From Xanthomonas sp. 10-10 (GTDB lineage: Bacteria; Pseudomonadota; Gammaproteobacteria; Xanthomonadales; Xanthomonadaceae), in the NCBI RefSeq assembly GCF_040182365.1, contig NZ_CP144460.1, positions 2,728,001-2,792,000 on the forward strand: a stretch of 64,000 nt of DNA, read 5' to 3'. A program made the position numbers and the translations under genes. Every line of letters begins with the position of its first letter. Position 1 is the first letter of the stretch. A model generated the notes under the pieces. It was not told where the DNA came from, did not search any database, and saw nothing but the letters and a program-made list of their open reading frames with translations. This document shows positions 45,994 to 56,175 of the stretch, in pieces.

Positions 45994-46315
45994 TATGCAC
46001 TCAATGGCGCTGCGCGTCATGTTCAATTGCAGCGGCAGTGAAGCGACGATTTCGATTGCAGCGGCAGTGAAGCAACGATGACCTCGCATCCACGCGACGG
46101 GGGTCCGATTCGCCAGGCCCATCGCAGCGACGCAGGCAGCAGTCGAACGCCACGCGCCACTGGCACGATGCGCAAGCGCGTGAACTGGCGCAAGGCACAC
46201 CGCAAACCATCGGTCATCAGACGCGCACGGATGGCGCGAAGACACGCAGCTCAGATGCCGCGCAGGTAGCTGTCGCGCCCATCTGACATCAAGCGCAGCA
46301 GGCTACCGGCTGCGC
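45994..46315. other. Spacer between rluB and the secreted-protein gene
   Basis: About 320 bases. It holds a 25-bp direct repeat (46026-46050 and 46055-46079) and no supported gene; the small plus-strand frame over 46078-46269 is Arg/His/Ala-rich and shadow-like. Confidence 0.55.
46026..46079. repeat. 25-bp direct repeat
   Basis: ATTGCAGCGGCAGTGAAGCG followed by ACGAT (46026-46050) is repeated with a single change (G to A) at 46055-46079, four bases apart. Confidence 0.8.
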
Positions 46316-46753
46316 TTACTTGCGGCGTTCGATGACGAAGTTACCGACGTTGATGCCCAGATCGACGCCCTCGCCCGTACCCGCCAGGGCCAGCGAGATA
46401 TCACCCTTGGTGACCACCTGCGCGGTACTGGACTTGACCACGCCGGCATGCGCCTCGGCAGCGGCGTAGGTGCCGAACAGATCATTCAGGCTGTAAGCGC
46501 CGGAGAACGAACCGCGGCCGCCGGTGATCTTGGATTTGCCAACGGTCAGGCCGCCACCCTTGCTGGAGATCTTGACCGGAATGACCGCGCCGTTATCGCA
46601 GGTGATGGTGCCGGTGCCGCTGGCGGTCTTGTAGAACACCGACCACCCGGACAGGTTGAACTTCAGCTGGCAATCGATGTTGCCGGCGGCCTGCGCCTGC
46701 GGCGCCAGCGTTGCCGCGCCGAGCAGGGCGAAAAGAGACAGTGACTTGATCAT
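46316..46753 (-). CDS. Small exported protein, unrecognised
   Basis: 145 residues. A cleavable signal peptide (MIKSLSLFALLGAATLAPQAQA) is followed by a mature ~123-residue beta-rich and glycine-rich chain with two cysteines (C28 and C52 approximately), which could form a periplasmic disulphide. Segments include SGWSVFYKTASGTGTITCDNG, GGGLTVGKSKITGGRGSFSG and TKGDISLALAGTGEGVDLGI. It vaguely resembles EipA/DUF1134-type envelope proteins, but I would not assign it. It is divergent from the glutaminyl cyclase gene across 162 bases. Confidence 0.75.
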   Translation of the reverse strand: MIKSLSLFALLGAATLAPQAQAAGNIDCQLKFNLSGWSVFYKTASGTGTITCDNGAVIPVKISSKGGGLTVGKSKITGGRGSFSGAYSLNDLFGTYAAAEAHAGVVKSSTAQVVTKGDISLALAGTGEGVDLGINVGNFVIERRK

Positions 46754-46915
46754 GTGTGCGTAGCCGGTGGTGGACGTGGCGCGAGACTAGCAGCGCCGAC
46801 GTAGCAGCCGCGACAAGGTCACGACAGCTCTCCAACCCGCGTTCAGCGAATGATTATTCCGGCGCGCGTATGGCAGCGCGCTGCAGAAGCAGCGCCGGCA
46901 TGGGATCATTCGTGC

Positions 46916-47686
46916 ATGTCACACATCGCCCACAGACTCTTCTTCGCCGCCCTGCTGCTGCCTTCGCTCGCGCATTGCAGCGACACGATTCCGACCCGGG
47001 GCTACACCGTCGTCAACAGTTATCCGCACGACACCGCCGCCTTTACCGAGGGCCTGTTCTATCTCGATGGGTACCTGTATGAGAGCACCGGCGAACTGGG
47101 CCAGTCCAGCGTGCGCAAGGTCGAGCTGGAGACCGGCCGCGTGCTGCAGCAAGCCAATACCCCCGCGCCCTACTACGGCGAAGGCATCGTGGCCTGGGGC
47201 GACCGGCTGATCCAGTTGACCTGGCGCAACCAGCAAGGCTTCGTCTACGACCTGGCCACGCTGACACCGCGCTCGCACTTCGCCTATGCCGGCGAAGGCT
47301 GGGCGTTGACCAGCGACGAGCGCAGCCTGTACATGAGCGATGGCACTTCCCGCATCCGCCGGCTGGACCCGCAAACGCTGCAGCAGACCGGCACCATCAA
47401 GGTCACCGCCCGCGGCAAGCCGTTGGACAATCTCAACGAACTGGAATGGGTCAAGGGCGAGCTGTGGGCCAATGTCTGGCTCACGACCCGCATCGCGCGG
47501 ATCGACCCGGCCAACGGCAAGGTGATCGGCTGGATCGATTTGAAGGCGCTGGTGCCCGATGCCGACACGCTTACCGATTCCAGCAACGATGTACTCAACG
47601 GCATCGCCTACGACGCCAAGCACGATCGACTGTTCGTCACCGGCAAGCGTTGGCCGAAGATCTACGAGATCAAGCTGGGTGAGTAG
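46916..47686 (+). CDS. Secreted glutaminyl-peptide cyclotransferase (bacterial/plant type)
   Basis: 256 residues from ATG 46916; a signal peptide (ending near AHC-S) is present. The five-bladed beta-propeller type of glutaminyl cyclase is recognisable by FTEGLFYLDGYLYESTGELGQSSVRKV, GEGIVAWGDRLIQLTWR, GEGWALTSDERSLYMSDGTSRI, LNELEWVKGELWANVW and DVLNGIAYDAKHDRLFVTGK. It forms N-terminal pyroglutamate on peptides in the periplasm. The Xanthomonas campestris enzyme of this type has been studied structurally (established knowledge). Confidence 0.94.
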   Translation: MSHIAHRLFFAALLLPSLAHCSDTIPTRGYTVVNSYPHDTAAFTEGLFYLDGYLYESTGELGQSSVRKVELETGRVLQQANTPAPYYGEGIVAWGDRLIQLTWRNQQGFVYDLATLTPRSHFAYAGEGWALTSDERSLYMSDGTSRIRRLDPQTLQQTGTIKVTARGKPLDNLNELEWVKGELWANVWLTTRIARIDPANGKVIGWIDLKALVPDADTLTDSSNDVLNGIAYDAKHDRLFVTGKRWPKIYEIKLGE

Positions 47687-47687
47687 C

Positions 47688-47790
47688 CGGGATTGGGGAT
47701 TTGGGATTGGGGATTGGCAACGGCGGGTGAGCGGAAAGTTATGCCTTGCCTGCTTGCACCAATCCCTAATCCCCAATCTCTAATCCCTGA
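47688..47790. repeat. Paired GGGATTGG/CCAATCCC repeat between converging genes
   Basis: The left arm (47688-47718) is built of GGGATTGGGGATTTGGGATT-like units and the right arm (47759-47790) of CCAATCCCTAATCCCCAATC-like units, with 40 bases between. The right arm extends into the 3' end of the amidase gene and supplies its stop codon (47780-47782 on the minus strand). Confidence 0.8.
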
Positions 47791-48580
47791 TCTCAAAGGC
47801 ATCGGCATCCAGCATTGCCGGGAAGCGTGCGCGATGCTCGGCCAGGGCCGCAGCGCTGAGGGTGGTGGTGACCACTTGCGGCTGCTCGCGGATTTCCACC
47901 TGCGGCTGGCCGAGAAAATCGATCACCGCGCTATCGCCGGCGTAGTGCAGCTGATTGCCATCCACGCCGACGCGGTTGACCGCCGCCACGAAGCACAGGT
48001 TTTCGATCGCGCGCGCGCGCAGCAGCGTTTTCCAGGCATATGCGCGTGCAGACGGCCAGTTGGCGACGAACAATTGCAGGTCGAAATCCAGCTGACCCGG
48101 CCGCTCGACATCGAAGCGGTTGCGGCAGAACACCGGGAACCGCAGGTCGTAGCAGACCTGCGGATTGATCCGCCAGCCCTTCCATTCCACGCACAGGCGA
48201 TCGCGCCCGGCCGCATAACGCAGATGCTCGTTGCCGAAGCGGAACAGATGGCGCTTGTCGTAATACTGCAGCGCTCCGTCCGGCGTGGCCCACAGCAGCC
48301 GGTTGAATACGCCTTCGGGCGTGCGCAATTGCACGCTACCGGTGACGGCAGCACCCAGCCGCGCCGCCTGCGCACGCACCCAGGCCACGGTCGGCCCGTC
48401 CATGTCCTCGGCCTTGTCGATGGCGTCGTTGGAGAACCCGCTGGTGAAGGTCTCCGGCAGGATCACCAGATCGGTCTGCCCGGCCAACGGCTGCAGCAAT
48501 GCGCCGTAGTAATCGCGATTGCCAGCCGGATCGTGCCAGCGGGTGTCGCCTTGGATCAAGGAGATGCGAAGGTCGTGCAT
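47780..48580 (-). CDS. Omega-amidase, nitrilase superfamily (YafV-like)
   Basis: 266 residues from ATG 48580. The nitrilase triad is visible: Glu in VILPETFTSGF, Lys in YYDKRHLFRFG, Cys in INPQVCYDLRFPVF. YafV-type enzymes hydrolyse alpha-ketoglutaramate and alpha-ketosuccinamate. The gene is 141 bases after a methionine/glutamine-type transaminase on the same strand, which matches the glutamine transaminase-omega-amidase pathway. Its last codons and stop lie within a dispersed repeat arm. Confidence 0.92.
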   Translation of the reverse strand: MHDLRISLIQGDTRWHDPAGNRDYYGALLQPLAGQTDLVILPETFTSGFSNDAIDKAEDMDGPTVAWVRAQAARLGAAVTGSVQLRTPEGVFNRLLWATPDGALQYYDKRHLFRFGNEHLRYAAGRDRLCVEWKGWRINPQVCYDLRFPVFCRNRFDVERPGQLDFDLQLFVANWPSARAYAWKTLLRARAIENLCFVAAVNRVGVDGNQLHYAGDSAVIDFLGQPQVEIREQPQVVTTTLSAAALAEHRARFPAMLDADAFEIRD

Positions 48581-48586
48581 TGAAGG

Positions 48587-48717
48587 CTCGGGAATCGGGA
48601 ATCGGGAATCGGACAGCGGTTTGGTGAGCACGTTATGTCATCGGGCCAAGTGCAGATTCGGATCGAAAAGCGACCAACCGCTCTTACGATTCCCGAATCC
48701 CCATTCCCGAATCCCAG
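48587..48717. repeat. Paired GGGAATCG/CGATTCCC repeat between transaminase and amidase genes
   Basis: Left arm 48587-48612 (three GGGAATC units in tandem) and right arm 48688-48717 (CGATTCCCGAATCCCCATTC and on) flank about 75 bases. It fills nearly the whole spacer, ending five bases before the transaminase stop codon, so a shared transcript would carry this hairpin. Confidence 0.8.
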
Positions 48718-48721
48718 CTGT

Positions 48722-49870
48722 TCAGAGCTTCTGCAACCGCGCGATCGCCGCATCCAAGGTTGCATCGTTCTTGGCGAAGCACAGCCGTGCCAGTCGTTGC
48801 CCTTGCGGCGCGGTCTCGTAGAACGGCGACAGCGGAATCGCGGCCACGCCCTTCTCCACCGTCAGCCACTTCACGAATTCGGTGTCGGGCAGATCGCTGA
48901 TCGCCGAGTAATCCACCAGCTGGAAATACCCGCCGGGCACCGGCAACGGCTTCAGGCGCGTGGTCAGCAACTGCTCGCGGAAACGGTCGCGCTTGGCCTG
49001 ATAGAACGCGCCAAGTTGCTCGTCGTGCTCGGGCTCGTCGCGGATCATCGCAGCGAACGCATGCTGGGCCGGGCCGAAGCTGGTAAAGGTGTTGTACTGG
49101 TGCACCTTGCGGAATTCGCCGCTCAGTGCCGGCGGCGCGATGGCGTAGCCAATCTTCCAGCCGGTGCAGTGATAGGTCTTGCCGAAGCTGGAAATCACGA
49201 ACGCGCGCTCGCGCAATTCCGGCCAGCGCAGCACCGATTCGTGGCGGTGGCCGTCGAACACGATGTGTTCGTAGACCTCGTCAGAGAGCAGGAAGATATC
49301 GGTGCCACGCAGCAGTTCGGTCAGCGTCTGCAGGTCGGCGGCCGAGAGCATCGCGCCGGACGGGTTATGCGGCGAGTTGATCATCAGCAGGCGCGTCTTG
49401 GGCGTGATCGCCGCGCGCAGCGCGTCCCAGTCCACGGCGAAAGTCTGCGGGTGCAGCGCCACATGGATCGCGCGCGCGCCGGCCAGATCGATTGCCGGCT
49501 CGTAGCAGTCGTAGGCCGGGTCCAGCACGATGACCTCTTCGCCCGCGCGCACCACCGCGTGAATGGCATTGAAGATCGCCTCGGTGGCACCGCTGGTGAC
49601 GGTGATCTCGCTGTCGGCATCGACCTGCGCGCCGTAGCAGCGCTGCGCCTTGCCGGCGATGGCCTGGCGCAGGGCCGCCACGCCGGTCATCGGCGGGTAC
49701 TGGTTGTGGCCGGCGCGCATGGCCGCCTCCAGTTCATCGACCAGGCGCTGCGGCACCGCGAAATCGGGGAAGCCCTGGCCCAGGTTGACCGCGCCGTGCT
49801 CGGCCGCCAGTTGCGACATGACGGTGAAGATGGTGGTGCCCACCTTGGGCAGCTTGGTCGTGAGGGGCAT
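48722..49870 (-). CDS. Methionine/glutamine-type aminotransferase (YbdL-like)
   Basis: 382 residues from ATG 49870. PLP-dependent class I/II transaminase: [69 protein letters not shown] and the PLP lysine in [17 protein letters not shown]. The closest described relatives are methionine aminotransferase YbdL and kynurenine/glutamine transaminase K, which use glutamine or methionine and keto-methylthiobutyrate. With the downstream omega-amidase this gives a methionine-salvage module. A promoter region lies before it, divergent from ccmA. Confidence 0.92.
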   Translation of the reverse strand: MPLTTKLPKVGTTIFTVMSQLAAEHGAVNLGQGFPDFAVPQRLVDELEAAMRAGHNQYPPMTGVAALRQAIAGKAQRCYGAQVDADSEITVTSGATEAIFNAIHAVVRAGEEVIVLDPAYDCYEPAIDLAGARAIHVALHPQTFAVDWDALRAAITPKTRLLMINSPHNPSGAMLSAADLQTLTELLRGTDIFLLSDEVYEHIVFDGHRHESVLRWPELRERAFVISSFGKTYHCTGWKIGYAIAPPALSGEFRKVHQYNTFTSFGPAQHAFAAMIRDEPEHDEQLGAFYQAKRDRFREQLLTTRLKPLPVPGGYFQLVDYSAISDLPDTEFVKWLTVEKGVAAIPLSPFYETAPQGQRLARLCFAKNDATLDAAIARLQKL

Positions 49871-50066
49871 CGCGCCTGTCCGGTCAGCAATCGGGGACCG
49901 CGAGTGTACGCAAAGCGGCCGCGCGGGTGCGCCAGGCCCGGCGCAAAACAGCGTTCCCGGACACATCGCGCCGCTGAAGCGCGCCCGTGCCGCGGCCATC
50001 GTCGCTACAATGCGCGCCCTGCCCGCCCTTCCTTATGCCGTCCTGCGACGGGAGCCCGCTGCGCCG

Positions 50067-50711
50067 ATGATCGAACCGCTGCACACTGCGCCTCCGCTGC
50101 TGGCGGCGCGCGCGCTGGCTTTCAGCCGCAACGAAGAGCCGGTCTTCGGCCCGCTGGATTTCCATGTCGATGCCGGCGAAGCCCTGCTCGTGCAGGGCGA
50201 CAACGGCGCCGGCAAGACCACCTTGCTGCGGGTGCTGGCCGGCCTGCTGCATGTGGAACAGGGCCAGATCCAGATCGACGGCAAGACCGCCCGGCGCGGC
50301 GACCGCAGCCGCTTCATGGCCTACCTGGGGCATCTGCCCGGCCTGAAGGCCGATCTGAGCACCCTGGAGAACCTGCATTTCCTGTGTGGACTGCATGGAC
50401 GGCGTGCCAAGCAGATGCCCGGCAGCGCGCTGGCGATCGTCGGGCTGGCCGGCTACGAAGATGCCCTGGTGCGGCAGTTGTCGGCCGGGCAGCGCAAGCG
50501 TCTGGCGCTGGCGCGACTGTGGCTGTCGCCTGCGCCGTTGTGGCTGCTGGACGAACCCTATGCCAACCTCGACCTGGATGGCATCACCCTGGTCAACCGG
50601 ATGATCTCCGCGCATCTGCGCGGTGGTGGCGCGGCGCTGGTCACCACCCATGGCGCCTATGCGGCCCCGCCGGTGCGCACCCGCATGCTCACCCTGGAGG
50701 CTGCGGCATGA
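50067..50711 (+). CDS. ccmA: Cytochrome c maturation ABC transporter ATPase CcmA
   Basis: 214 residues. ABC signatures: Walker [26 protein letters not shown] and Walker [12 protein letters not shown]. With CcmB it uses ATP to release holo-CcmE from CcmC. ATG 50067 is chosen because the longer upstream frame lacks conservation; an ATG at 50009 cannot be excluded. It overlaps ccmB (ATGA) and heads the nine-gene ccm operon. Confidence 0.95.
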   Translation: MIEPLHTAPPLLAARALAFSRNEEPVFGPLDFHVDAGEALLVQGDNGAGKTTLLRVLAGLLHVEQGQIQIDGKTARRGDRSRFMAYLGHLPGLKADLSTLENLHFLCGLHGRRAKQMPGSALAIVGLAGYEDALVRQLSAGQRKRLALARLWLSPAPLWLLDEPYANLDLDGITLVNRMISAHLRGGGAALVTTHGAYAAPPVRTRMLTLEAAA

Positions 50712-51403
50712 GCACGCCGTCGCCACAACCCTCGTTGCTTCAGGCCGCGCGCGCGCTGCTGCGCCGCGATCTGCAATTGCTGTGGCGCCGTCGCAGCGAC
50801 GCCCTGCAGCCGGCATTGTTCGCGTTGTTGATCGTGGTGTTGTTTGCGCTGGGCCTGGGCGGCCGCCCCGACCTGCTGGCGCAGGCGGCACCGGCGGTGC
50901 TGTGGCTGTCGGTGCTGCTGGCCGGCCTGTTGTCGCTGGACGCGCTGTTCCGCAGCGACGTGGAAGACGGCTCGATGGAGCAATGGTTGCTGGCACCGGT
51001 GCCGCTGGCGTGGTTGATCGCCGTGCGGGTGCTGCTGCATTGGGCGACCAGCGCGCTGCCGTTGATCGCAGTGACACCGTTGCTGGGCGAATTGCTGCAC
51101 CTGCCACATGACCAACTACCGGTGCTGCTGGCATCGTTGGCGCTGGGCACACCTTTATTGAGTCTGCTCGGCGCCGTGGTTGCGGCACTGACGGTGACGA
51201 TGAAACGCTCTGGTATTCTCGTGGCGTTGCTGGCGCTGCCGCTGTATGTGCCGGTGCTGGTGTTCGGCGCCGGCAGCGTTGCGGCCAGCGGGCAAGGACA
51301 GGATGCGGTGGGTGCGTTGTTGTTGTTGGGCGCCGGGTTGGTGATCGGTATCGTGCTGGCACCGTTGGCGGCAGCGGCGGCGATCCGGATTTCGCTCAGC
51401 TGA
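50708..51403 (+). CDS. ccmB: Heme exporter/maturation membrane protein CcmB
   Basis: 231 residues with six membrane helices. Family features include [19 protein letters not shown] and [20 protein letters not shown]. It forms the CcmABCD complex at the inner membrane. Its start overlaps ccmA. A 112-base spacer with a short CCATCGCCAT-type repetition precedes ccmC. Confidence 0.95.
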   Translation: MSTPSPQPSLLQAARALLRRDLQLLWRRRSDALQPALFALLIVVLFALGLGGRPDLLAQAAPAVLWLSVLLAGLLSLDALFRSDVEDGSMEQWLLAPVPLAWLIAVRVLLHWATSALPLIAVTPLLGELLHLPHDQLPVLLASLALGTPLLSLLGAVVAALTVTMKRSGILVALLALPLYVPVLVFGAGSVAASGQGQDAVGALLLLGAGLVIGIVLAPLAAAAAIRISLS

Positions 51404-51515
51404 TCGATGTTGCAGATGCGCCGTTGATGGGACACCGTAGGTCGTACGGCGGTGTCGTACCGAGAGCAGTCTCCATGCAAGAAGCCATCGCCATGCCAAG
51501 AGCCATCGCCATCGC

Positions 51516-52887
<1,372 letters not shown>

Positions 52888-53211
52888 CGGTCCGAAGCGA
52901 TGGCGGCCGACATGAAGACCGGCAGACGCAGGCAATGGAGCCTCAACGCAGCGGCGCGGATCGTACCGTGGCGGCGGCTTGCCGGCCGTTGTTACTCTCG
53001 CTCCGGCTCCGCCAGGCAGCACGTCGCTGCGCGGGCGCGCTGACCAAAGAACGTGACACGACGACAGGACCGGCGGGTTCCAACAGTGGGCGCGGCGCGG
53101 CGACGGGAAACCCGTGTTCCGCCAACGCCCCTGTGCCCGGCCCTCTCCGGCGCTTGATGGCCGGCTCCCGGCAATGCGCTGCGATGCCCTGCTGCCAACC
53201 GCGAGTTCTGC
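52888..53211. other. Spacer inside the ccm operon
   Basis: 324 bases between ccmE and ccmF, unusually long for this operon. GC-rich and without a supported gene; the overlapping frames lack conserved features. No hairpin with T-run is seen, so read-through is expected. Confidence 0.55.
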
Positions 53212-55149
53212 ATGCTGCCTGAGCTCGGTACCTTTCTGCTGGTGCTGGCCTTGCTGGTCGCGTTGATGCAGGCCGCATTGCCGCTGGCCGGCGCGCAGCG
53301 CGGGCGCGACAGCTGGATGGCGGTGGCGCGCCCGGCGGCGTTGGTGCAGCTTGGCCTGATCGCTGCGGCCTTCGCGCTGCTGACGCATGCGTTTTTGGTG
53401 CAGGATTTTTCGGTGCGCTATGTCGCCGAGAATTCCAACAGCCTGTTGCCGGTGATCTACCGCTACTCGGCGGTCTGGGGTGCGCACGAAGGATCGCTGC
53501 TGCTGTGGACGCTGGTGCTGGCGCTGTGGACCGGCGCGGTGGCGCTGTGGTCGCGGCAGTTGCCGGCGCAGGTGGTCGCGCGCGTGCTGGGGGTGATGGC
53601 ACTGATCAGCATCGGCTTCCTGGCGTTTTTGCTGTTCACCTCCAATCCGTTCGCGCGGCTGCTGCCGGTGCCGCTGGAAGGCGCCGACCTCAATCCGCTA
53701 TTGCAGGACCCGGGGCTGATCATCCATCCGCCGATGCTGTATTGCGGCTACGTCGGCTTTGCGGTGCCGTTCGCCTTCGCCATCGCCGCGCTGCTGGAAG
53801 GCCGCATGGATGCGCGCTGGCTGCGCTGGACACGGCCGTGGACCAACGTGGCCTGGGCGATGCTCACCGTCGGCATCGCGCTCGGCAGCTGGTGGGCGTA
53901 TTACGAACTGGGCTGGGGCGGCTGGTGGTTCTGGGACCCGGTGGAAAACGCCAGCTTCATGCCGTGGCTGGTCGGCACCGCGTTGCTGCATTCGCAGGCG
54001 GTCACCGAAAAACGCGGCAGCTTTGCCAGCTGGACCTTGCTGCTGGCCATTGCCGCATTTGCGTTGTCGTTGCTGGGAACCTTTCTGGTGCGCTCGGGCG
54101 TGCTGACCAGCGTGCATTCGTTTGCCGCCGACCCGTCGCGCGGGCTGTTCATCCTGGTGTTCCTGCTGGTGGTGGTGGGCGGCGCATTGCTGCTGTACGC
54201 CATCCGCGCGCCGGGCATGTCCGCCAGCAACGACCCGCGACGCGCCTTTGCCGGCAGCTCGCGCGAAACCTTGCTGCTGTTGAACAATCTCCTGCTGACC
54301 TGCGCCTGCGCGATGGTGCTGCTGGGCACGCTGTACCCCTTGCTGGCCGATGCGCTTGGCCTGGGCAAGCTGTCGGTTGGGCCGCCCTACTTCGGGACCT
54401 TGTTCGTGGTGTTGATGGCACCGCTGGTGGCATTGCTGCCGTTCGGCCCGCTCACGCGCTGGCAGCGTGAGCAGGCCTCGCGGTCGCTGGCGCTGCTGGC
54501 ACCGTGGGCAGGCCTGGCGCTTGCCGCAGGCGCGCTGGCCTGGTTGATGGCGCCGCAAGGCCAGCTGAAAACCGCGATCGGCGTGGCCGGTGCGGTGTGG
54601 GTACTGCTTGGCACGGCACGCTTCCTGTGGACCCGTCGCGCGGCCAAGGGGCGCAAGTTCACTGCAGAAATGCTGGGCATGGTGCTGGCGCATATGGGCG
54701 TTGCGGTGTTTCTGGCCGGCGCCTTGCTGGTGGAGTCGCTGAGCCTGCAACGCGAGGTCGCATTGGCGCCGGGCCAGCAGGTGCAGATCGGCCGCTACGC
54801 GCTGCACTTCGATACCGTGGAAGAACTGCGCGGGCCCAATTACGTTTCAGACCGCGCCAATCTGCAGGTGTTCAAGGACGATGCGCCGGTCGGCCTGCTG
54901 CATGCGGAAAAACGCCGCTATGCCAGCGGCGGACAGACCCTGACCGAGGCGGCGATCCGCCCCGGCCCGTTCGGCGACCTGTATGTCGCCCTTGGCGAAC
55001 CGCTGGGCAACCAGGCCTGGGCGGTGCGCGTCCACCTCAAACCGTTCGTGCGCTGGATCTGGCTGGGGGCGCTGCTGATGGCGCTCGGTGGCCTGGTCAC
55101 CGCGGCCGACCGGCGTTTTCGTCGTTCTCCGGAGATCCAAGATGGTTGA
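53212..55149 (+). CDS. ccmF: Cytochrome c heme lyase subunit CcmF
   Basis: 645 residues with about 15 membrane helices. Family motifs: YSAVWGAHEGSLLLW, GWGGWWFWDPVENASFMPWL (the WWD heme domain) and LHSQAVTEKRGSFASWT. With CcmH and CcmI it attaches heme to the CXXCH of apocytochromes in the periplasm. It overlaps ccmG by 8 bases. Confidence 0.97.
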   Translation: MLPELGTFLLVLALLVALMQAALPLAGAQRGRDSWMAVARPAALVQLGLIAAAFALLTHAFLVQDFSVRYVAENSNSLLPVIYRYSAVWGAHEGSLLLWTLVLALWTGAVALWSRQLPAQVVARVLGVMALISIGFLAFLLFTSNPFARLLPVPLEGADLNPLLQDPGLIIHPPMLYCGYVGFAVPFAFAIAALLEGRMDARWLRWTRPWTNVAWAMLTVGIALGSWWAYYELGWGGWWFWDPVENASFMPWLVGTALLHSQAVTEKRGSFASWTLLLAIAAFALSLLGTFLVRSGVLTSVHSFAADPSRGLFILVFLLVVVGGALLLYAIRAPGMSASNDPRRAFAGSSRETLLLLNNLLLTCACAMVLLGTLYPLLADALGLGKLSVGPPYFGTLFVVLMAPLVALLPFGPLTRWQREQASRSLALLAPWAGLALAAGALAWLMAPQGQLKTAIGVAGAVWVLLGTARFLWTRRAAKGRKFTAEMLGMVLAHMGVAVFLAGALLVESLSLQREVALAPGQQVQIGRYALHFDTVEELRGPNYVSDRANLQVFKDDAPVGLLHAEKRRYASGGQTLTEAAIRPGPFGDLYVALGEPLGNQAWAVRVHLKPFVRWIWLGALLMALGGLVTAADRRFRRSPEIQDG

Positions 55150-55744
55150 GTCACGTTCGCCCCGCCTGCCCACTGCGGTCCTCGTGGGCGCCATCGTGCT
55201 GCTGCTCGCACTCGCAGCGCTGCTGGTCTACGCGGTGGTGCGCTCCGGTCAGGACGATCGCGATGCCCTGCCCTCGGCGCTGATCGGCAAGCCGGCGCCG
55301 GCGTTCGCGCTGCCGCTGCTGCACGACCCCAGCATCGTGGTGCATGCGCGCGAGCTGCGCGGCGCCCCGTACATCATCAACGTGTGGGGCAGCTGGTGCC
55401 CGGCCTGCCGCGAAGAACACCCGGTGCTGAGCCGCTTTGCGCTGACCAAGCGCGTGCGCGTGATCGGCTACAACTGGAAGGACGAGCAAGCCGATGCGCT
55501 GCGCTGGCTGGAACAACTGGGCAATCCGTATCTGTTGGTGGTGGCCGACAAAGACGGGCGCACCGCGATCGATTTCGGCATCGCTGCCGCACCGGAAACC
55601 TTCCTGGTCGACGGGCGCGGCGTGGTGCGCTGGAAATACAGCGGCATGCTCACCCAATCCATCATCGACACCCAGCTGATTCCGATGCTGAGCAAGATCG
55701 AGCGCTCGCCCACCGCCGCCCCGGACCTGCACGCCAGCCCATGA
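55142..55744 (+). CDS. ccmG: Thiol:disulfide interchange protein CcmG (DsbE)
   Basis: 200 residues. One N-terminal membrane helix, then a thioredoxin domain with the active site WGSWCPACREEHP and the cis-proline loop PETFLVDG. It reduces the CXXCH cysteines of apocytochrome c. ATG 55142 follows the ccmF coding end with an 8-base overlap; it overlaps ccmH by four bases. Confidence 0.96.
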   Translation: MVESRSPRLPTAVLVGAIVLLLALAALLVYAVVRSGQDDRDALPSALIGKPAPAFALPLLHDPSIVVHARELRGAPYIINVWGSWCPACREEHPVLSRFALTKRVRVIGYNWKDEQADALRWLEQLGNPYLLVVADKDGRTAIDFGIAAAPETFLVDGRGVVRWKYSGMLTQSIIDTQLIPMLSKIERSPTAAPDLHASP

Positions 55745-56175
55745 AGCGCACTTGGCTGCTGACGCTGCTGCTGTTGCCCTGGCTGGCCCTGGCCCAGCCG
55801 GTCGGCGACCCGGCGCCGCTGCAATATCGCTCTGCGGCCGAAGAAGCGCGCTTCCACGCGCTGACTGCCGAGCTGCGTTGCGTGCAGTGCCAGAACCAGT
55901 CGCTGGCCGACTCCAACGCGCAGATCGCGCAGGACCTGCGCCGCGAGGTCCTGGCCTTGATGCACGAAGGCCGCAGCGATGCGCAGATCCGCCAGTTCCT
56001 GGTCTCCCGCTATGGCGAGTTCGTGCTGTATCGCCCGCAGGTGGAATCGCGCACCTGGCTGCTGTGGTTCGGCCCGCTGCTGGTGTTGTTGCTGGGGGCC
56101 GGCGCGGTTGTCTTGGTGGTGCGTCGACGCAGCGCTGCCGCGCCCGCGTTGCCCGCCGATGAGCAGGAGTGGTGA
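55741..56175 (+). CDS. ccmH: Cytochrome c maturation protein CcmH
   Basis: 144 residues: a signal peptide (ending LALAQ), the redox motif LRCVQCQNQSLADSNA, then VSRYGEFVLYRPQ and a membrane helix (LLWFGPLLVLLLGAGAVVLV). It receives electrons from CcmG and forms a mixed disulphide with apocytochrome. This is the short, TPR-less form; the TPR part is encoded by the following gene. Confidence 0.96.
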   Translation: MKRTWLLTLLLLPWLALAQPVGDPAPLQYRSAAEEARFHALTAELRCVQCQNQSLADSNAQIAQDLRREVLALMHEGRSDAQIRQFLVSRYGEFVLYRPQVESRTWLLWFGPLLVLLLGAGAVVLVVRRRSAAAPALPADEQEW

